47,214 nucleotides of DNA from Candidatus Stackebrandtia faecavium (GCA_019112895.1 DXIM01000079.1:1-47214); one strand, 5' to 3'. Shown: positions 33,623 through 42,983, numbered from the stretch's first letter. Made by a program: numbers and translations. The notes: generated by a model from the letters alone, not told the origin.

Positions 33623-34443
33623 TTGCCCTCCTTCGGGCTCGCGTGGTTCAAGGCAGACGCGGGCGCCGCCGGCAGCGTCATATCGGAGTCCTGTGTGACC
33701 GTCATCGTTATGCCGTAGCGCTTCTCGTAATCGGCGAAAGTCTCCGCGATCGCGGAGGTCTCGAACTGCTCCAACATCTCGTCGGGGCCGATGACTTTGA
33801 TCGTGTACGGGCTCTCCACCGCAGCGAAATCGACCAAGATCGCCTTACCTGCGGCCCGGATCGACGACGTGGAAGTGAGTCGTTGATCGTCGATCGAGAC
33901 TGCCTCCGCGCCATACGCCCAGGCAGCGTTCACCGCCAACTGGAGGTCTTTGTCGTACACGGCGCCCAGGTCCGTCCGGGACGAATCCTCCGGCCCCGGG
34001 CCATCCGCGATCGTGACAGTCATGCCGTCTCCAGTCACCGCACGCAGCCCGGCCAGCGCCTCGGTGTCGTGCAGCTGATCCACCTGATCTTGGCTGCCGA
34101 TCAGGTCGTCACGCAATTCATTCACTTCGTCGCGCAGCTTCCCCGCCTCCGCCGCGCTCTCCCCGTTTTCGAGTCGTTGCTGCGCGATGTCTTCGCGAAG
34201 CTTCTCGTGCGCTTCCGCCTGCCCGGGCGCGGCGGCGACCGTATTGCGATACGCGGCCGCAAAAAGGAGGCCGACGATCACCAAAGTGACCAACGTGACC
34301 ACACGTCTTGGGCGGGAACGTTTCGGCTCGGTGGACGCTGGCCGGGCATCGTAATCGACGGGGTCATCCCAGAACCGAGCCAGCAGGTCGACGGACGACA
34401 CCCCGAGATTCTTTGGAGTTCGGGTCTGACGTTGCTTACTCAA
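33619..34443 (-). CDS. DUF881 family membrane protein (first)
   Basis: A 274-residue DUF881 protein, homologous to Rv1823. A cytoplasmic N-terminus of about 50 residues precedes one membrane helix (VVTLVTLVIVGLLFAAAYR), a coiled coil (HEKLREDIAQQRLENGESAA) and the extracytoplasmic DUF881 domain (ALAGLRAVTGDGMTVTIADG, AVNAAWAYGAEAVSIDDQRL). It ends in a TTGA overlap with sbp, and begins at TTG 34443 in a TTGA overlap with the stop of the phosphatidyltransferase gene. Two such couplings in a row show one polycistronic unit. It may form a complex with the second DUF881 protein and Sbp; that is inference from conserved neighbourhood. Confidence 0.86.
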   Translation of the reverse strand: MSKQRQTRTPKNLGVSSVDLLARFWDDPVDYDARPASTEPKRSRPRRVVTLVTLVIVGLLFAAAYRNTVAAAPGQAEAHEKLREDIAQQRLENGESAAEAGKLRDEVNELRDDLIGSQDQVDQLHDTEALAGLRAVTGDGMTVTIADGPGPEDSSRTDLGAVYDKDLQLAVNAAWAYGAEAVSIDDQRLTSTSSIRAAGKAILVDFAAVESPYTIKVIGPDEMLEQFETSAIAETFADYEKRYGITMTVTQDSDMTLPAAPASALNHASPKEGN

Positions 34444-35045
34444 TGCGAAACCACCGTGCGTGGACGCAAGTGACGCAGCAGTGGGATCGCTTGGACGAGA
34501 TAGATAATCGCCGAAAGCCAGTACAGCACGATGCCCCACCAGGCCAGCGCCCAGCCAGCCGGCCTGGCCCACACCTCCGTGGATTCGAAGACGCCGGCCA
34601 GTACCAGGATCGGGAACGACATGAAGATGATGAACGTCGCCGTTTTACCCACATAATGGACGCTCAGCGACTCGTAGCCCTTCCAGCGCAAGATTATGAC
34701 GATGGTCGCCATTACGGCTTCCCGCGCCAACAAAACCGCGGTGAACTGCCACGGCAAAAGCCCTTCCAGGGTCAGTACCGAAACGGCCACCAGGATGTAG
34801 AGACGGTCGACCAGCGGATCGAGAAGCCGTCCCATCCTGCTTTCCTGGCCGAGTTTGCGCGCAAGGAATCCGTCGACCCAATCGGTACCGCCACCGACGG
34901 CCAAGACGATGATCGCGGCGAGGGTAAACGGCGTGTCCATCAGCAGGTAGCAAAAAACGGGAATCCCACTGAGCCTGACGAAAGTCACCAGGTTAGGCCA
35001 GGTCCATACACGCCAGGCTGACGAATCCACCACCTGCCTCGTCAC
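34440..35045 (-). CDS. CDP-alcohol phosphatidyltransferase (PgsA-like)
   Basis: Membrane enzyme of about 201 residues that replaces CMP of CDP-diacylglycerol with an alcohol, making an anionic phospholipid. The catalytic motif D-x2-DG-x2-AR-x8-G-x3-D-x3-D is complete: DWVDGFLARKLGQE then SRMGRLLDPLVDR (about 55-82). About five or six hydrophobic helices span the rest. The position matches Rv1822 (pgsA2) in mycobacteria; phosphatidylglycerol phosphate or cardiolipin synthesis is likely, but the acceptor cannot be decided here. The GTG at 35045 has GGGGAGG 5 bases upstream; GTG 35051 directly abuts this site and is less likely. It heads the operon running to the MerR gene. Confidence 0.87.
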   Translation of the reverse strand: MTRQVVDSSAWRVWTWPNLVTFVRLSGIPVFCYLLMDTPFTLAAIIVLAVGGGTDWVDGFLARKLGQESRMGRLLDPLVDRLYILVAVSVLTLEGLLPWQFTAVLLAREAVMATIVIILRWKGYESLSVHYVGKTATFIIFMSFPILVLAGVFESTEVWARPAGWALAWWGIVLYWLSAIIYLVQAIPLLRHLRPRTVVSH

Positions 35046-35243
35046 GCCCACCTCCCCAGTGCGTCATGTTGTCAGTCGCCGAGATTGTATCCCGGGCGGC
35101 ATCAGCGACCTTCGACCGCGAAACCACCGATGTGACGCAGCCTGCATACAACGGCTTAACTGCGCCATTCACTCCGCGGTTACGGGGCATCGTCCCCGCG
35201 GCAGACGCATCGCAACCCCGGCATCGCCTATACAGCCAGCAAA

Positions 35244-35283
35244 AAACCGGGGAGACGAGTAATCCGCATCGTCTCCCCGGTTT
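35244..35283 (-). terminator. rho-independent terminator of sdhCAB
   Basis: A perfect 15-bp stem, AAACCGGGGAGACGA (35244-35258) with its complement at 35269-35283 around a 10-base loop, followed on the minus strand by a run of six T. It begins 12 bases after the sdhB stop. On the plus strand only three T follow, so it mainly serves the sdh operon. Confidence 0.9.
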
Positions 35284-35294
35284 CGTTGCTGTCG

Positions 35295-36047
35295 CTAATG
35301 CCTCGTGACCTTGACCGAAGCCTTCAGGTACTCCCGGTTCAGGACCGAAATACTCGACAACGGAATGTCTTTAGGACATGCGTCGGCGCATTCCCCGGTC
35401 AACGTGCAACCGCCGAACCCGGCCTCGTCGGCGGTCTCGACCATGTTGATCACGCGTTGGTGACGTTCCGGCTGCCCCTGCGGCAGCGAGTTCAGATGCG
35501 TCACCTTTGCCGCGGTGAACAACGACGCCGAACCGTTCGGGCAGGCCGCCACGCACGCGCCGCAGCCGATGCATGCCGCGTTGGCGAAAGCGTTGTCGGC
35601 ATCGTCCTTCGGTATCGGTGTCGAGTGCGCGTCCGGAGCCGAACCGGTCGGCGCTGATACGTAACCGCCGGACGAGATGATGTCGTCGAAGGCGGAGCGG
35701 TCGACGACGAGGTCCTTCACCACCGGGAAGGCCGAAGCCCGCCACGGGTCGATCTCGATCGTGTCGCCGTCCTTGAACTGCCTCATGTGCAGCTGGCAGG
35801 TCGTCGTGGCCCGCTGTGGCCCGTGCGCACGCCCGTTGATCATGAGCGAACACATCCCGCAGATGCCTTCACGGCAGTCATGGTCGAATGCGACGGGGTC
35901 TTCGCCTTCGACGGTCAAGCGCTCGTTGAGAACGTCGAGCATCTCCAGGAACGACATGTCGGGCGACACGTCATCGACCTGATAGGTAACCTTCTCTCCG
36001 GGGCTTTGTGGACCAGATTGACGCCAAATACGCAGGTTCAGTCTCAT
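35295..36047 (-). CDS. sdhB: succinate dehydrogenase/fumarate reductase iron-sulfur subunit
   Basis: The electron-transfer subunit, 250 residues, carrying electrons from the flavoprotein to the quinone-reducing membrane subunit. The [2Fe-2S] ligands are in [10 protein letters not shown] with a later Cys in TTCQLHM; the [4Fe-4S] and [3Fe-4S] ligands are in [12 protein letters not shown] and [12 protein letters not shown]. The last cluster motif is CxxxGEC...CP as in the enzymes that use menaquinone. It overlaps the flavoprotein gene by 4 bases (ATGA) and is followed by a strong terminator. The complex sits on the inner face of the cytoplasmic membrane in the TCA cycle. Confidence 0.95.
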   Translation of the reverse strand: MRLNLRIWRQSGPQSPGEKVTYQVDDVSPDMSFLEMLDVLNERLTVEGEDPVAFDHDCREGICGMCSLMINGRAHGPQRATTTCQLHMRQFKDGDTIEIDPWRASAFPVVKDLVVDRSAFDDIISSGGYVSAPTGSAPDAHSTPIPKDDADNAFANAACIGCGACVAACPNGSASLFTAAKVTHLNSLPQGQPERHQRVINMVETADEAGFGGCTLTGECADACPKDIPLSSISVLNREYLKASVKVTRH

Positions 36048-37981
36048 TTGTAGCTCCGCTGAGTCGGTTTAACATACTCGAATTGCAGGTTCTCCTTGTG
36101 TAGAACCGGCTCGCCTCCGGTGTACTCCCACGCGGCGACGTACGAGAAGTTTTCGTCGTCGCGCTTGGCCTCCCCCTCTTCGGTTTGGCTTTCGGCGCGG
36201 AAATGGCCACCGCACGATTCAGTACGGTGCAGCGCGTCGATACACATCAGCTCGGCCATCTCGAGGAAGTCGGCGACACGTCCGGCTCGTTCCAAGGACT
36301 GGTTGAATTCAGCGCCGGAACCGGGGATTTTGACCCGTTTCCAGAACTCTGTCCTCAAATCGGTGATGAGACCGATGGCTTTACGCAGTCCGGCATCGCT
36401 ACGTTCCATGCCGCAGTATTCCCACACGATCTTGCCGAGCTCACGGTGGAACGAGTCGACCGTACGGTCACCGTCGACCGCCAGCAGCGAGTTGATGCGT
36501 TCCTCGACAGAGGCACGCGCCGCGGCGACGTCCGGGTGGTTCTCGTCGATCGCGTCGAACGGTCCGTCGGCGAGATAGTCGCTGATCGTGTTCGGCAAAA
36601 CGAAGTAGCCATCGGCGAGCCCCTGCATCAGCGCCGACGCGCCAAGGCGGTTGGCACCGTGGTCGGAGAAGTTGGCTTCACCGATCACGAACAGGCCCGG
36701 AATCGTCGATTGTAGATCGTAGTCGACCCATAGGCCACCCATCGTGTAGTGCACGGCCGGGTAGATACGCATCGGCTGCTCATACGGGTTCTCACCCGTG
36801 ATGCGCTCGTACATATCGAATAGGTTGCCGTACTTCGCCTCGACCGCATCCTTGCCCAAACGCGCGATCGCCGAAGCGAAATCGAGGTAGACGCCCAAAC
36901 CACCCGGGCCGACGCCTTTGCCGGCGTCGCACTGGTTCTTCGCGGCGCGGGACGCGATGTCGCGCGGGACCAGGTTCCCGAACGCCGGGTAGATCCGTTC
37001 CAGGTAGTAATCGCGTTCGTCCTCCGGGATGTCGCCCGCGGCACGAGTGTCACCCTCCTTTTTCGGCACCCATACGCGACCGTCGTTACGCAGCGACTCC
37101 GACATCAGTGTCAGTTTCGACTGGTGGTCGCCCGAGGCCGGGATGCATGTCGGGTGGATCTGCGTGTAGCACGGGTTCGCGAACAGCGCGCCCTTGCGGT
37201 GCGCACGCCAGGTCGCCGTGACATTGCAACCCTTGGCGTTGGTCGACAGGAAGAAGACGTTTCCGTAGCCGCCCGATGCCAGCACAACTGCATCGGCGTA
37301 CTCGGTGGTGATCTCGCCGGTCACCAGATCGCGCACGACGACGCCGCGTGCACGGCCATCGACGATGATGAGTTCGAGCATTTCGTGACGCTCGTGCATC
37401 TCGACGTTGCCGGCCGAGATCTGCCGTTCGAGCGCCTGGTAAGCACCCAAAAGCAACTGCTGCCCCGTTTGCCCTCTGGCGTAGAACGTGCGCGAAACCT
37501 GGGCGCCCCCGAACGAACGGGTGTCCAGCAGTCCGCCGTACTCGCGCGCGAACGGCACACCCTGCGCCACGCACTGGTCGATGATTTCGACCGAGACCTC
37601 GGCTAGGCGATGCACATTGGATTCCCGCGAACGGAAGTCGCCACCTTTGACGGTGTCGTAGAACAGGCGGTGGACCGAGTCGCCGTCGTTGCGGTAGTTC
37701 TTGGCGGCGTTGATGCCGCCCTGCGCGGCGATCGAGTGGGCACGGCGCGGCGAGTCCTGGTAGCAGTAGCTCTTGACCTTATAACCCAGTTCGCCCAGGG
37801 TTGCGGCGGCTGAGCCGCCGGCGAGGCCGGTGCCCACGACGATGACGTTCAGCTTGCGTTTGTTCGCGGGGTTGACGAGTCGGGCACCGAAGCGGCGCTT
37901 CTCCCACCGCTGCGAGATATCGCCAGTAGGCGCCTTCGAGTCGCGGATGTCGTCACCAACGCTGTATCCGTCATTATGCAT
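36044..37981 (-). CDS. sdhA: succinate dehydrogenase/fumarate reductase flavoprotein subunit
   Basis: Catalytic FAD subunit of 645 residues that oxidises succinate to fumarate. The FAD dinucleotide-binding motif is [19 protein letters not shown]; the covalent flavin histidine is in the [15 protein letters not shown] block; substrate-site residues occur around [12 protein letters not shown] and [12 protein letters not shown]. The long N-terminal form and the sequence of the His motif resemble the type-B (Bacillus/Wolinella, five-helix cytochrome) family, in keeping with the single large membrane subunit next door. ATG 37981 overlaps the sdhC stop by 8 bases, and it ends in an ATGA overlap with sdhB. 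Confidence 0.95.
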   Translation of the reverse strand: MHNDGYSVGDDIRDSKAPTGDISQRWEKRRFGARLVNPANKRKLNVIVVGTGLAGGSAAATLGELGYKVKSYCYQDSPRRAHSIAAQGGINAAKNYRNDGDSVHRLFYDTVKGGDFRSRESNVHRLAEVSVEIIDQCVAQGVPFAREYGGLLDTRSFGGAQVSRTFYARGQTGQQLLLGAYQALERQISAGNVEMHERHEMLELIIVDGRARGVVVRDLVTGEITTEYADAVVLASGGYGNVFFLSTNAKGCNVTATWRAHRKGALFANPCYTQIHPTCIPASGDHQSKLTLMSESLRNDGRVWVPKKEGDTRAAGDIPEDERDYYLERIYPAFGNLVPRDIASRAAKNQCDAGKGVGPGGLGVYLDFASAIARLGKDAVEAKYGNLFDMYERITGENPYEQPMRIYPAVHYTMGGLWVDYDLQSTIPGLFVIGEANFSDHGANRLGASALMQGLADGYFVLPNTISDYLADGPFDAIDENHPDVAAARASVEERINSLLAVDGDRTVDSFHRELGKIVWEYCGMERSDAGLRKAIGLITDLRTEFWKRVKIPGSGAEFNQSLERAGRVADFLEMAELMCIDALHRTESCGGHFRAESQTEEGEAKRDDENFSYVAAWEYTGGEPVLHKENLQFEYVKPTQRSYK

Positions 37982-38681
37982 ATAAGCTCACTACTCCTGT
38001 CATCACCGAGATCGGCACTGCCATGAAGCCGACAGTGATCACAATGGCCACTGAATTCGCGATGACCTTGAGCGCCCGATCGCGTGATTCAGTTCCGGCA
38101 CCGAGCGTTTGGACGGCGCTCCAGATGCCATGGCGCAGATGGAAACCCAGCGCCAACAATGCAGCAAGGTAGATGGCGTTGCCGTACCAGCTCGAGAACG
38201 TGGCCACAACGTTTTCGTACGGGTGCCCTGCTTGCGCATTGGTGTTCACGACCAACAACGTGAGGTCGAGCAGGTGCCACACGACGAAGAGCCCGAGCAC
38301 AACACCACCGGAGCGCATGGTGAACGTCAGGTAGTCACCGCGTGAGCGCGAGCCTTTACGCCAAGCGCGCCCACGGATGCCGCGACGACTCAGCTGAACC
38401 GCGGCAACAATGTGGACTACGACACTGACCAGCAGGATTATGCGCAGGATCCACAAGACACCCCCATACGGCACCATCGGCGAGCCGATGGTGCGAAGGA
38501 AATGCGAATAGTCGTTGAAATCATCGGGGCCGGAGAAGATTTTGAGGTTTCCGGCCATGTGGGCAACGAGGTAAGCGACCATGATGATGCCTGTTACGGC
38601 CATGGCTGCTTTCTTACCGATCGTTGAACCCCACAACGTCCCGACCTTGGAAGTATTTTTTGCGCGGGTATCGAGGGCCAT
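37974..38681 (-). CDS. sdhC: succinate dehydrogenase cytochrome b subunit
   Basis: Membrane anchor of 235 residues with five hydrophobic helices (e.g. [59 protein letters not shown]). Histidines in VAHMAGN, VVHIV, VWHLLD and FHLRHG are candidate haem ligands, and two haems would fit the type-B complex, which reduces menaquinone. A single large subunit replaces the separate sdhC and sdhD of type-A enzymes. ATG 38681 has only a weak ribosome binding site. It is divergent from the LysR gene across an 83-bp region with a LysR-type dyad. Confidence 0.92.
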   Translation of the reverse strand: MALDTRAKNTSKVGTLWGSTIGKKAAMAVTGIIMVAYLVAHMAGNLKIFSGPDDFNDYSHFLRTIGSPMVPYGGVLWILRIILLVSVVVHIVAAVQLSRRGIRGRAWRKGSRSRGDYLTFTMRSGGVVLGLFVVWHLLDLTLLVVNTNAQAGHPYENVVATFSSWYGNAIYLAALLALGFHLRHGIWSAVQTLGAGTESRDRALKVIANSVAIVITVGFMAVPISVMTGVVSLYA

Positions 38682-38740
38682 GAGGTTCGAGCCTAGAAAG
38701 TTGTCATCATCACGTCAAAGAGATCAAAGCTGTCAACACG

Positions 38741-38755
38741 ATAGGCACCGCCTAT
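38741..38755. promoter_or_regulatory. LysR-type T-N11-A dyad between sdhC and lysR
   Basis: ATAGGC-ACC-GCCTAT is a perfect 6-bp inverted repeat with the T-N11-A spacing typical of LysR-family binding sites. It lies in the shared promoter region 59 bases before sdhC and 10 bases before the LysR start. Autoregulation and sdh control are inferred. Confidence 0.55.
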
Positions 38756-38764
38756 TATCAATGC

Positions 38765-39670
38765 GTGCAGCTTCGCCAACTGGAATCTTTCGTTTCTGTC
38801 TGTGATACACGGCACTTCACCAGGTCAGCGCAGGCACTGCGCGTAGCTCAGCCATCACTATCGCAGCAGATACGGTCGCTCGAACGCGATCTCGGAACGC
38901 AGCTTTTTCATCGCACTCGAGGCAACATCACGCTGACCGATGCCGGCGAGCGCCTACTCCCCTTCGCGCGTCGGATCCTGTCCGACGCCGAGTCAGCCAG
39001 ACGCGAGGTGCAAGAAACCGTGCAGCTGTTGCGCGGTCGCGTCCGGCTCGGGGCCACACCGAGCCTGTGCGCCAGCATCGTCCCCGACGTCCTTCGCCGC
39101 TACCACGATCGCTACCCCGGTATCGAGCTCTTCGTGGACGAAGGCGGCTCTCGCGATTTGATCCGCAAGCTATCCGATGGCGTGCTCGACCTGGCTCTCA
39201 TCATCACGCCATCTCACGGCGTGGTGCCCTCACTGGCGACAACCCAGCTCCTTCGCGAAGAGTTGGTCGTCGTCTCATCGCCCGATCAGCCACCGATGTC
39301 TCAACGCCAACGACTGCGCATCACCGATCTACGTCATGCATCGTTGGTGATGTTCCGCCAAGGCTACGACCTGCGGGAGTTCACGATCGCTGCCTGCCAT
39401 GACGCCGGCTTCGAACCGAGATTCACCGTCGAAGGTGGCGAGATGGACGCGGTGTTGGGCTATGTGCGCGCGGGCCTAGGTGCCGCAATCGTGCCCAGCA
39501 TGGTCGCCAAGCGCTCCGGGCTGCGGGTCACCCATTTCGTCAAGCCCACGATGTATCGCACTATCGCGGTGGGGCACCACAAGGATGCGGCCCCGACCCG
39601 CGCGGCGCTGGAGCTATCGGCGGTGCTGTCGGAATACATGCAGAATATGCAGACTTCAACGGCACCTTAG
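38765..39670 (+). CDS. LysR-family transcriptional regulator
   Basis: A 301-residue LysR regulator. The N-terminal winged helix-turn-helix (1-60: LRQLESFVSVCDTRHFTRSA, then AQPSLSQQIRSLERDLGTQL) is followed by the linker helix and a two-lobed effector domain (about 90-295) with an LRELVVVSSPDQP-like cleft lining. Effectors are usually small carboxylates. It is divergent from sdhCAB with a T-N11-A dyad between, which points to control of succinate dehydrogenase and itself, although nothing proves it. The GTG at 38765 has a weak ribosome binding site. It overlaps the convergent PAC2 gene by 4 bases at its end. Confidence 0.9.
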   Translation: MQLRQLESFVSVCDTRHFTRSAQALRVAQPSLSQQIRSLERDLGTQLFHRTRGNITLTDAGERLLPFARRILSDAESARREVQETVQLLRGRVRLGATPSLCASIVPDVLRRYHDRYPGIELFVDEGGSRDLIRKLSDGVLDLALIITPSHGVVPSLATTQLLREELVVVSSPDQPPMSQRQRLRITDLRHASLVMFRQGYDLREFTIAACHDAGFEPRFTVEGGEMDAVLGYVRAGLGAAIVPSMVAKRSGLRVTHFVKPTMYRTIAVGHHKDAAPTRAALELSAVLSEYMQNMQTSTAP

Positions 39671-40581
39671 TTTTCGGACGATCCCGGGTGCTGCTGCGAT
39701 AGAAACTGTTCGAGCTCAGCGCCCAGCTCGTCGGCCGACGGTAGGTCCTGGAGGGACTGCGCCAAGAGATTCTTGTTCTCCAGTTCCTGCGTGAACATGT
39801 CGTATTGACGCTCCAGGGCCTCCACGACGCTGGCCACTTCTTCGGATTCTTGCACCTGTGCATCGACCTCGGCGTCGACGTCTCGGGCGTTTTCTCGCAG
39901 TGCTTCGTCCGAGAACGTCAGGTCGGCTGCTTTAGCGACGGCCTCCAGCAATCGCACAGAGGAAGCCGGATAGTTCGTCTGCGCCAGGTAGTGCGGGACG
40001 TGTACGGCGTAACCGATCGCGTCGTGGCCGGCCTGCCCCAGGCGCAGTTCCAACAGTGCCGCTACATGCCCGGGCACCTGGAGGTGGCTGATCGTGGAAT
40101 CGAGATCCTGCAACAGTTCTGCGGATGTCGCGTGCCCGGTGACCCCCATTGGGCGCGTGTGCGGAGTGCCCATTGGTATGCCTTGGTACCCGACTGACAG
40201 CGATACGTGCCATTCCTCGATGAGTCCGATGACGGCCGCGACGAATCGTTCCCACTGGAGGTCCGGTTCTGAGCCCGTCAGCAACAGAAACGGCTTGAAG
40301 TCGTCGTCGTGAAGCTGGTAGATGGCCAGTTCGGGCTGTTCGTAATCCGACCAACGGTCGCCGGAGAACGTCATCTGCGGGCGCCGCGCGCGGTAGTTGA
40401 GCAACTGGTCGGTGTCGAAGCGCACGAGCAGTTCGTGCTCGTATTCGGCAAGCAGGTGACGAGTCGTTCCTTCGCCGGCCGCACCCGCGTCCATGAAACC
40501 GTTGAAGTCATGCAGCAACACCGCCCCTCCGGCTGGAGGCGTTTGCGTAACTTTCTCGTACAAACCCCGAGGGTCCAACAT
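39667..40581 (-). CDS. PAC2 (proteasome assembly chaperone) family protein
   Basis: A 304-residue protein of the PAC2 family, which is named after eukaryotic proteasome assembly chaperone 2 and is present in most actinobacteria. The N-terminal phosphorylase-like fold is seen in AVLLHDFNGFMDAGAAGEGT and LLLTGSEPDLQWERFVAAVI; conserved GIPMGTPHTRPM follows. The C-terminus is a charged helix (EVDAQVQESEEVASVVEALE). Actinobacteria have a 20S proteasome, so a link is attractive but not shown for this family member. ATG 40581 has GGTGAG 7 bases upstream and fits the family start; a longer frame exists but lacks this. Confidence 0.85.
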   Translation of the reverse strand: MLDPRGLYEKVTQTPPAGGAVLLHDFNGFMDAGAAGEGTTRHLLAEYEHELLVRFDTDQLLNYRARRPQMTFSGDRWSDYEQPELAIYQLHDDDFKPFLLLTGSEPDLQWERFVAAVIGLIEEWHVSLSVGYQGIPMGTPHTRPMGVTGHATSAELLQDLDSTISHLQVPGHVAALLELRLGQAGHDAIGYAVHVPHYLAQTNYPASSVRLLEAVAKAADLTFSDEALRENARDVDAEVDAQVQESEEVASVVEALERQYDMFTQELENKNLLAQSLQDLPSADELGAELEQFLSQQHPGSSEN

Positions 40582-40734
40582 TGACAACTCACCCTTCGAT
40601 CCTTCGTCAGCGGCTATAACGCCATTACCCCGCCCATCCATTCCCTGAACATGCGGCCGTTCGACGCCAGCGGGTGGGTTTCGTGTTGCGAGCGGTTGGG
40701 GTTGGTTGGGATTGTCCAGTATGCATGCCTCGGT

Positions 40735-40750
40735 CTCGATATATATCGAG
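40735..40750. promoter_or_regulatory. 16-bp perfect palindrome, candidate operator
   Basis: CTCGATATATATCGAG equals its own reverse complement. It sits 155 bp before the epimerase gene, beyond the second dyad, and 154 bp from the PAC2 start. The alternating AT core is unusual in this GC-rich sequence and typical of dimeric-repressor sites. Confidence 0.5.
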
Positions 40751-40792
40751 TCACACGGCTGCTGACATCCCATGTCTCGCCATCGCTATATA

Positions 40793-40807
40793 TTCGGTAT
40801 TACCGAA
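40793..40807. promoter_or_regulatory. 15-base dyad, candidate operator of the epimerase operon
   Basis: TTCGGTA-T-TACCGAA: 7-bp arms around one base. It lies about 98 bases before the epimerase start and only 43 bases from the neighbouring 16-bp palindrome. The two could be bound by the same or different regulators. Confidence 0.45.
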
Positions 40808-40905
40808 ATACTCTTTGCCCGCTCCCACCGCTTCACGTGGCAATATGTTGCTGGACCCACATTCGGCCATAGATTCCACGGCGTCTCATGACGTAAAGTA
40901 CGCGC

Positions 40906-41982
40906 ATGTCCATCCGCGAAGTATCCGCGGCGGTAGCCACCGCTTCGCTACATACAGAATTCGTCACCGCGTTGCGCCGCACCAGCCACGCCGAGACCGT
41001 CATCGCCACCGTCACCGACGATTCGGGCCACACAGGACGCGGAGAAGCCCCGCAGACGTGGCGCATCACAGGCCAATCACTGGCAGGTGGCCAAGCCTGC
41101 ATTAATGGACCCCTCCGAGATGCGCTCATCGGCAAAGATCCCACCGACCTTAACGCTGTCCTCAATGAAGTAGAGGCGGCAGTGGTCGCGAATAGCGCCT
41201 CGAAAGCCGCCATCGACGTCGCGCTCCATGACCTTGCCGCACAACGCTTGGGCGTCAGCCTGACCCAACTTTTGGGCGGCAGCGACAAGACTGTGCCCAC
41301 TGTGGTCACCTTGCCTGCCGGTGAGATCGAAGCCCTCACCAAAGCCGCGACACAACGCGTATCGGAAGGCTTCACCGCACTGAAGGTGAAAGTCGGGCTC
41401 GACCCCGACAGCGATGTCGCGCGCCTCGCCGCCATCCGCGACGCGATCGGCAAAGACATCAGCCTGCGTCTAGACGCGAACCAAGGCTGGACTCCGAAGC
41501 AGTCGATCCGCATCATCCGTCAGCTCGAAGACGCCGACCTCGGCATCGAACTCATCGAACAACCCACCCCCGCGCATGACCTCGACGGCCTCGCTCAGGT
41601 CACTGCCAGCGTCGATACCACGATCATGGCTGACGAATCAGTTCACGACGTGCGCGACCTAAGCGCCGTGATCGAGCGCAACGCCGCCGACGCCGTCAAT
41701 ATCAAGTTGGCGAAGTGCGGTGGGCTCCGCACGGCGCGAACCATGCTGGATATGGCATCCAAGCACGATCTCGGCACCTCCATCGGATCGATGATGGAAG
41801 GACGGATCGGAGTTGCCGCGGCGGCCAGTCTCGCCGCCGCCTACCCGTTGACCTCGATTGCAGACCTCGATGCGGCCTGGTGGCTGTCATCGACAGATCC
41901 CGCCATGAAGTACGACCACGGGGCCCTCACCCTGGCCAGCGACCGGGGACTCGCCGCTATCGAGTTTCCACCCGCGCAATAA
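40906..41982 (+). CDS. dipeptide epimerase (L-Ala-D/L-Glu epimerase-like)
   Basis: Enolase-superfamily enzyme of 358 residues that epimerises the D-Glu of murein dipeptides to L-Glu so it can be hydrolysed. The muconate-lactonizing (MLE) subgroup features are in place: KVKVG (KxK catalytic base, about 160), DANQGW (about 191, metal), EQP (about 219), ADES (about 244) and KLAK (about 267, second base). These match dipeptide epimerases more than o-succinylbenzoate synthase, which is the main alternative. It is followed after 59 bp by an NlpC/P60 peptidase gene, supporting peptide recycling, like ykfB-ykfC in Bacillus. Two palindromes lie in its upstream region. Confidence 0.87.
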   Translation: MSIREVSAAVATASLHTEFVTALRRTSHAETVIATVTDDSGHTGRGEAPQTWRITGQSLAGGQACINGPLRDALIGKDPTDLNAVLNEVEAAVVANSASKAAIDVALHDLAAQRLGVSLTQLLGGSDKTVPTVVTLPAGEIEALTKAATQRVSEGFTALKVKVGLDPDSDVARLAAIRDAIGKDISLRLDANQGWTPKQSIRIIRQLEDADLGIELIEQPTPAHDLDGLAQVTASVDTTIMADESVHDVRDLSAVIERNAADAVNIKLAKCGGLRTARTMLDMASKHDLGTSIGSMMEGRIGVAAAASLAAAYPLTSIADLDAAWWLSSTDPAMKYDHGALTLASDRGLAAIEFPPAQ

Positions 41983-42041
41983 CGACCCCATGCCCACCGA
42001 ACGACGCCCGAAGCTGTTACTCATATTCCCGAAAGGACACC

Positions 42042-42983
42042 ATGGCACTCGAAGCTGGCAACACCGCCCAAATCAGTGTGGCGACCGCGACGCTGTGGAA
42101 GGAACCGGACTCGCCTCAAGAAGCCGACCGTCTCGCCATTGGCACGCGCTCGGCAGTGCGTGACTGGGTAGCCGGAATGACACGTGATGAGCGAGTCAAC
42201 GGCCTCAACGGCCGCACCGAATCCCAGATCCTGCTCGGTGACAGGGTACTCGTGGAGGAGATCCGCGACGCCTGGGCGAAAGTCATCGTCCTTGATCAAG
42301 CCAACAACGCCGACCCCCGCGGCTACCCCGGCTGGGTCCCGCTGCGGCAACTCACGACCGACACCAACACCGATACTGGCGTGGACCACATCGTGTCGGC
42401 GACGGCGACTTCGATACGGGACGAGCCCGACGGCGAGGTGCTCATTCCCGGCGTATCCATGGCCACTCGCATCCAGATCCTCGACGAAGGGCCCTACCGC
42501 GGTTGGGGCCGCGCCGTTCTCCCCGGCCCGCAACAACCGGGCTGGATCCGGATGCGCGACGTGACTTTGGCGCCGAAGGAGGACATTCCCGCCGTCGCGG
42601 GCAGGACCGCGTCTGTCAGTCTGGCTTCACAGCTGCTCGACGTCCCGTACGTGTGGGGCGGACTTAGCGCCTACGGTGTCGACTGTTCCGGCCTCGTGTA
42701 CCTCGCATACCGCCAGCTCGGGATCCAACTGCCTCGGGACGCCGGTGATCAGGCGGAGGCGACGCGTCCCATCAAGGACGACGAGGTGCAGCCCGGTGAC
42801 CTATTCTTCTTTGCGCATCCGGGCAAATCGATCCATCACATCGGTTTGGCGACCCAACGCAATGCCGACGGCGAGCTCACCATGATTCACGCCGCCGGCA
42901 GTTACGGCAAAGTCGTGCAGGAGCCGATCACTGGCGACCGGGCAGAAACATACGTGGGTGCTCACAGCGTCTTCGACGAGTGA
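42042..42983 (+). CDS. NlpC/P60 peptidase, YkfC-like, cytosolic
   Basis: A 313-residue cysteine peptidase. Two SH3-like beta domains (about 10-105 and 110-180, with ISVATATLWKEPDSPQ and IVSATATSIRDEPDGE at their starts) precede the catalytic domain: VPYVWGGLSAYGVDCSGLVY with nucleophile Cys (about 214), SIHHIGLA with His (about 265), and IHAAGSYGK. YkfC cleaves L-Ala-gamma-D-Glu from diamino acids of cell-wall peptides. The lack of a signal peptide agrees with cytosolic recycling. ATG 42042 has GAAAGGA 4-10 bases upstream. It is downstream of the epimerase gene, so the pair would release L-Ala and L-Glu from muropeptides. The end is 19 bp before the convergent TerC gene. Confidence 0.87.
   Translation: MALEAGNTAQISVATATLWKEPDSPQEADRLAIGTRSAVRDWVAGMTRDERVNGLNGRTESQILLGDRVLVEEIRDAWAKVIVLDQANNADPRGYPGWVPLRQLTTDTNTDTGVDHIVSATATSIRDEPDGEVLIPGVSMATRIQILDEGPYRGWGRAVLPGPQQPGWIRMRDVTLAPKEDIPAVAGRTASVSLASQLLDVPYVWGGLSAYGVDCSGLVYLAYRQLGIQLPRDAGDQAEATRPIKDDEVQPGDLFFFAHPGKSIHHIGLATQRNADGELTMIHAAGSYGKVVQEPITGDRAETYVGAHSVFDE

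Larger units (their letters stand above)
40582..40905. other. intergenic region with two palindromes
   Basis: 324 bases between the divergent PAC2 and epimerase genes. It holds CTCGATATATATCGAG (40735-40750), a perfect 16-bp palindrome, and TTCGGTATTACCGAA (40793-40807), a 15-base dyad (separate entries). The AT-rich stretch near 40770-40810 probably carries the promoters. No gene is evident. Confidence 0.5.
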
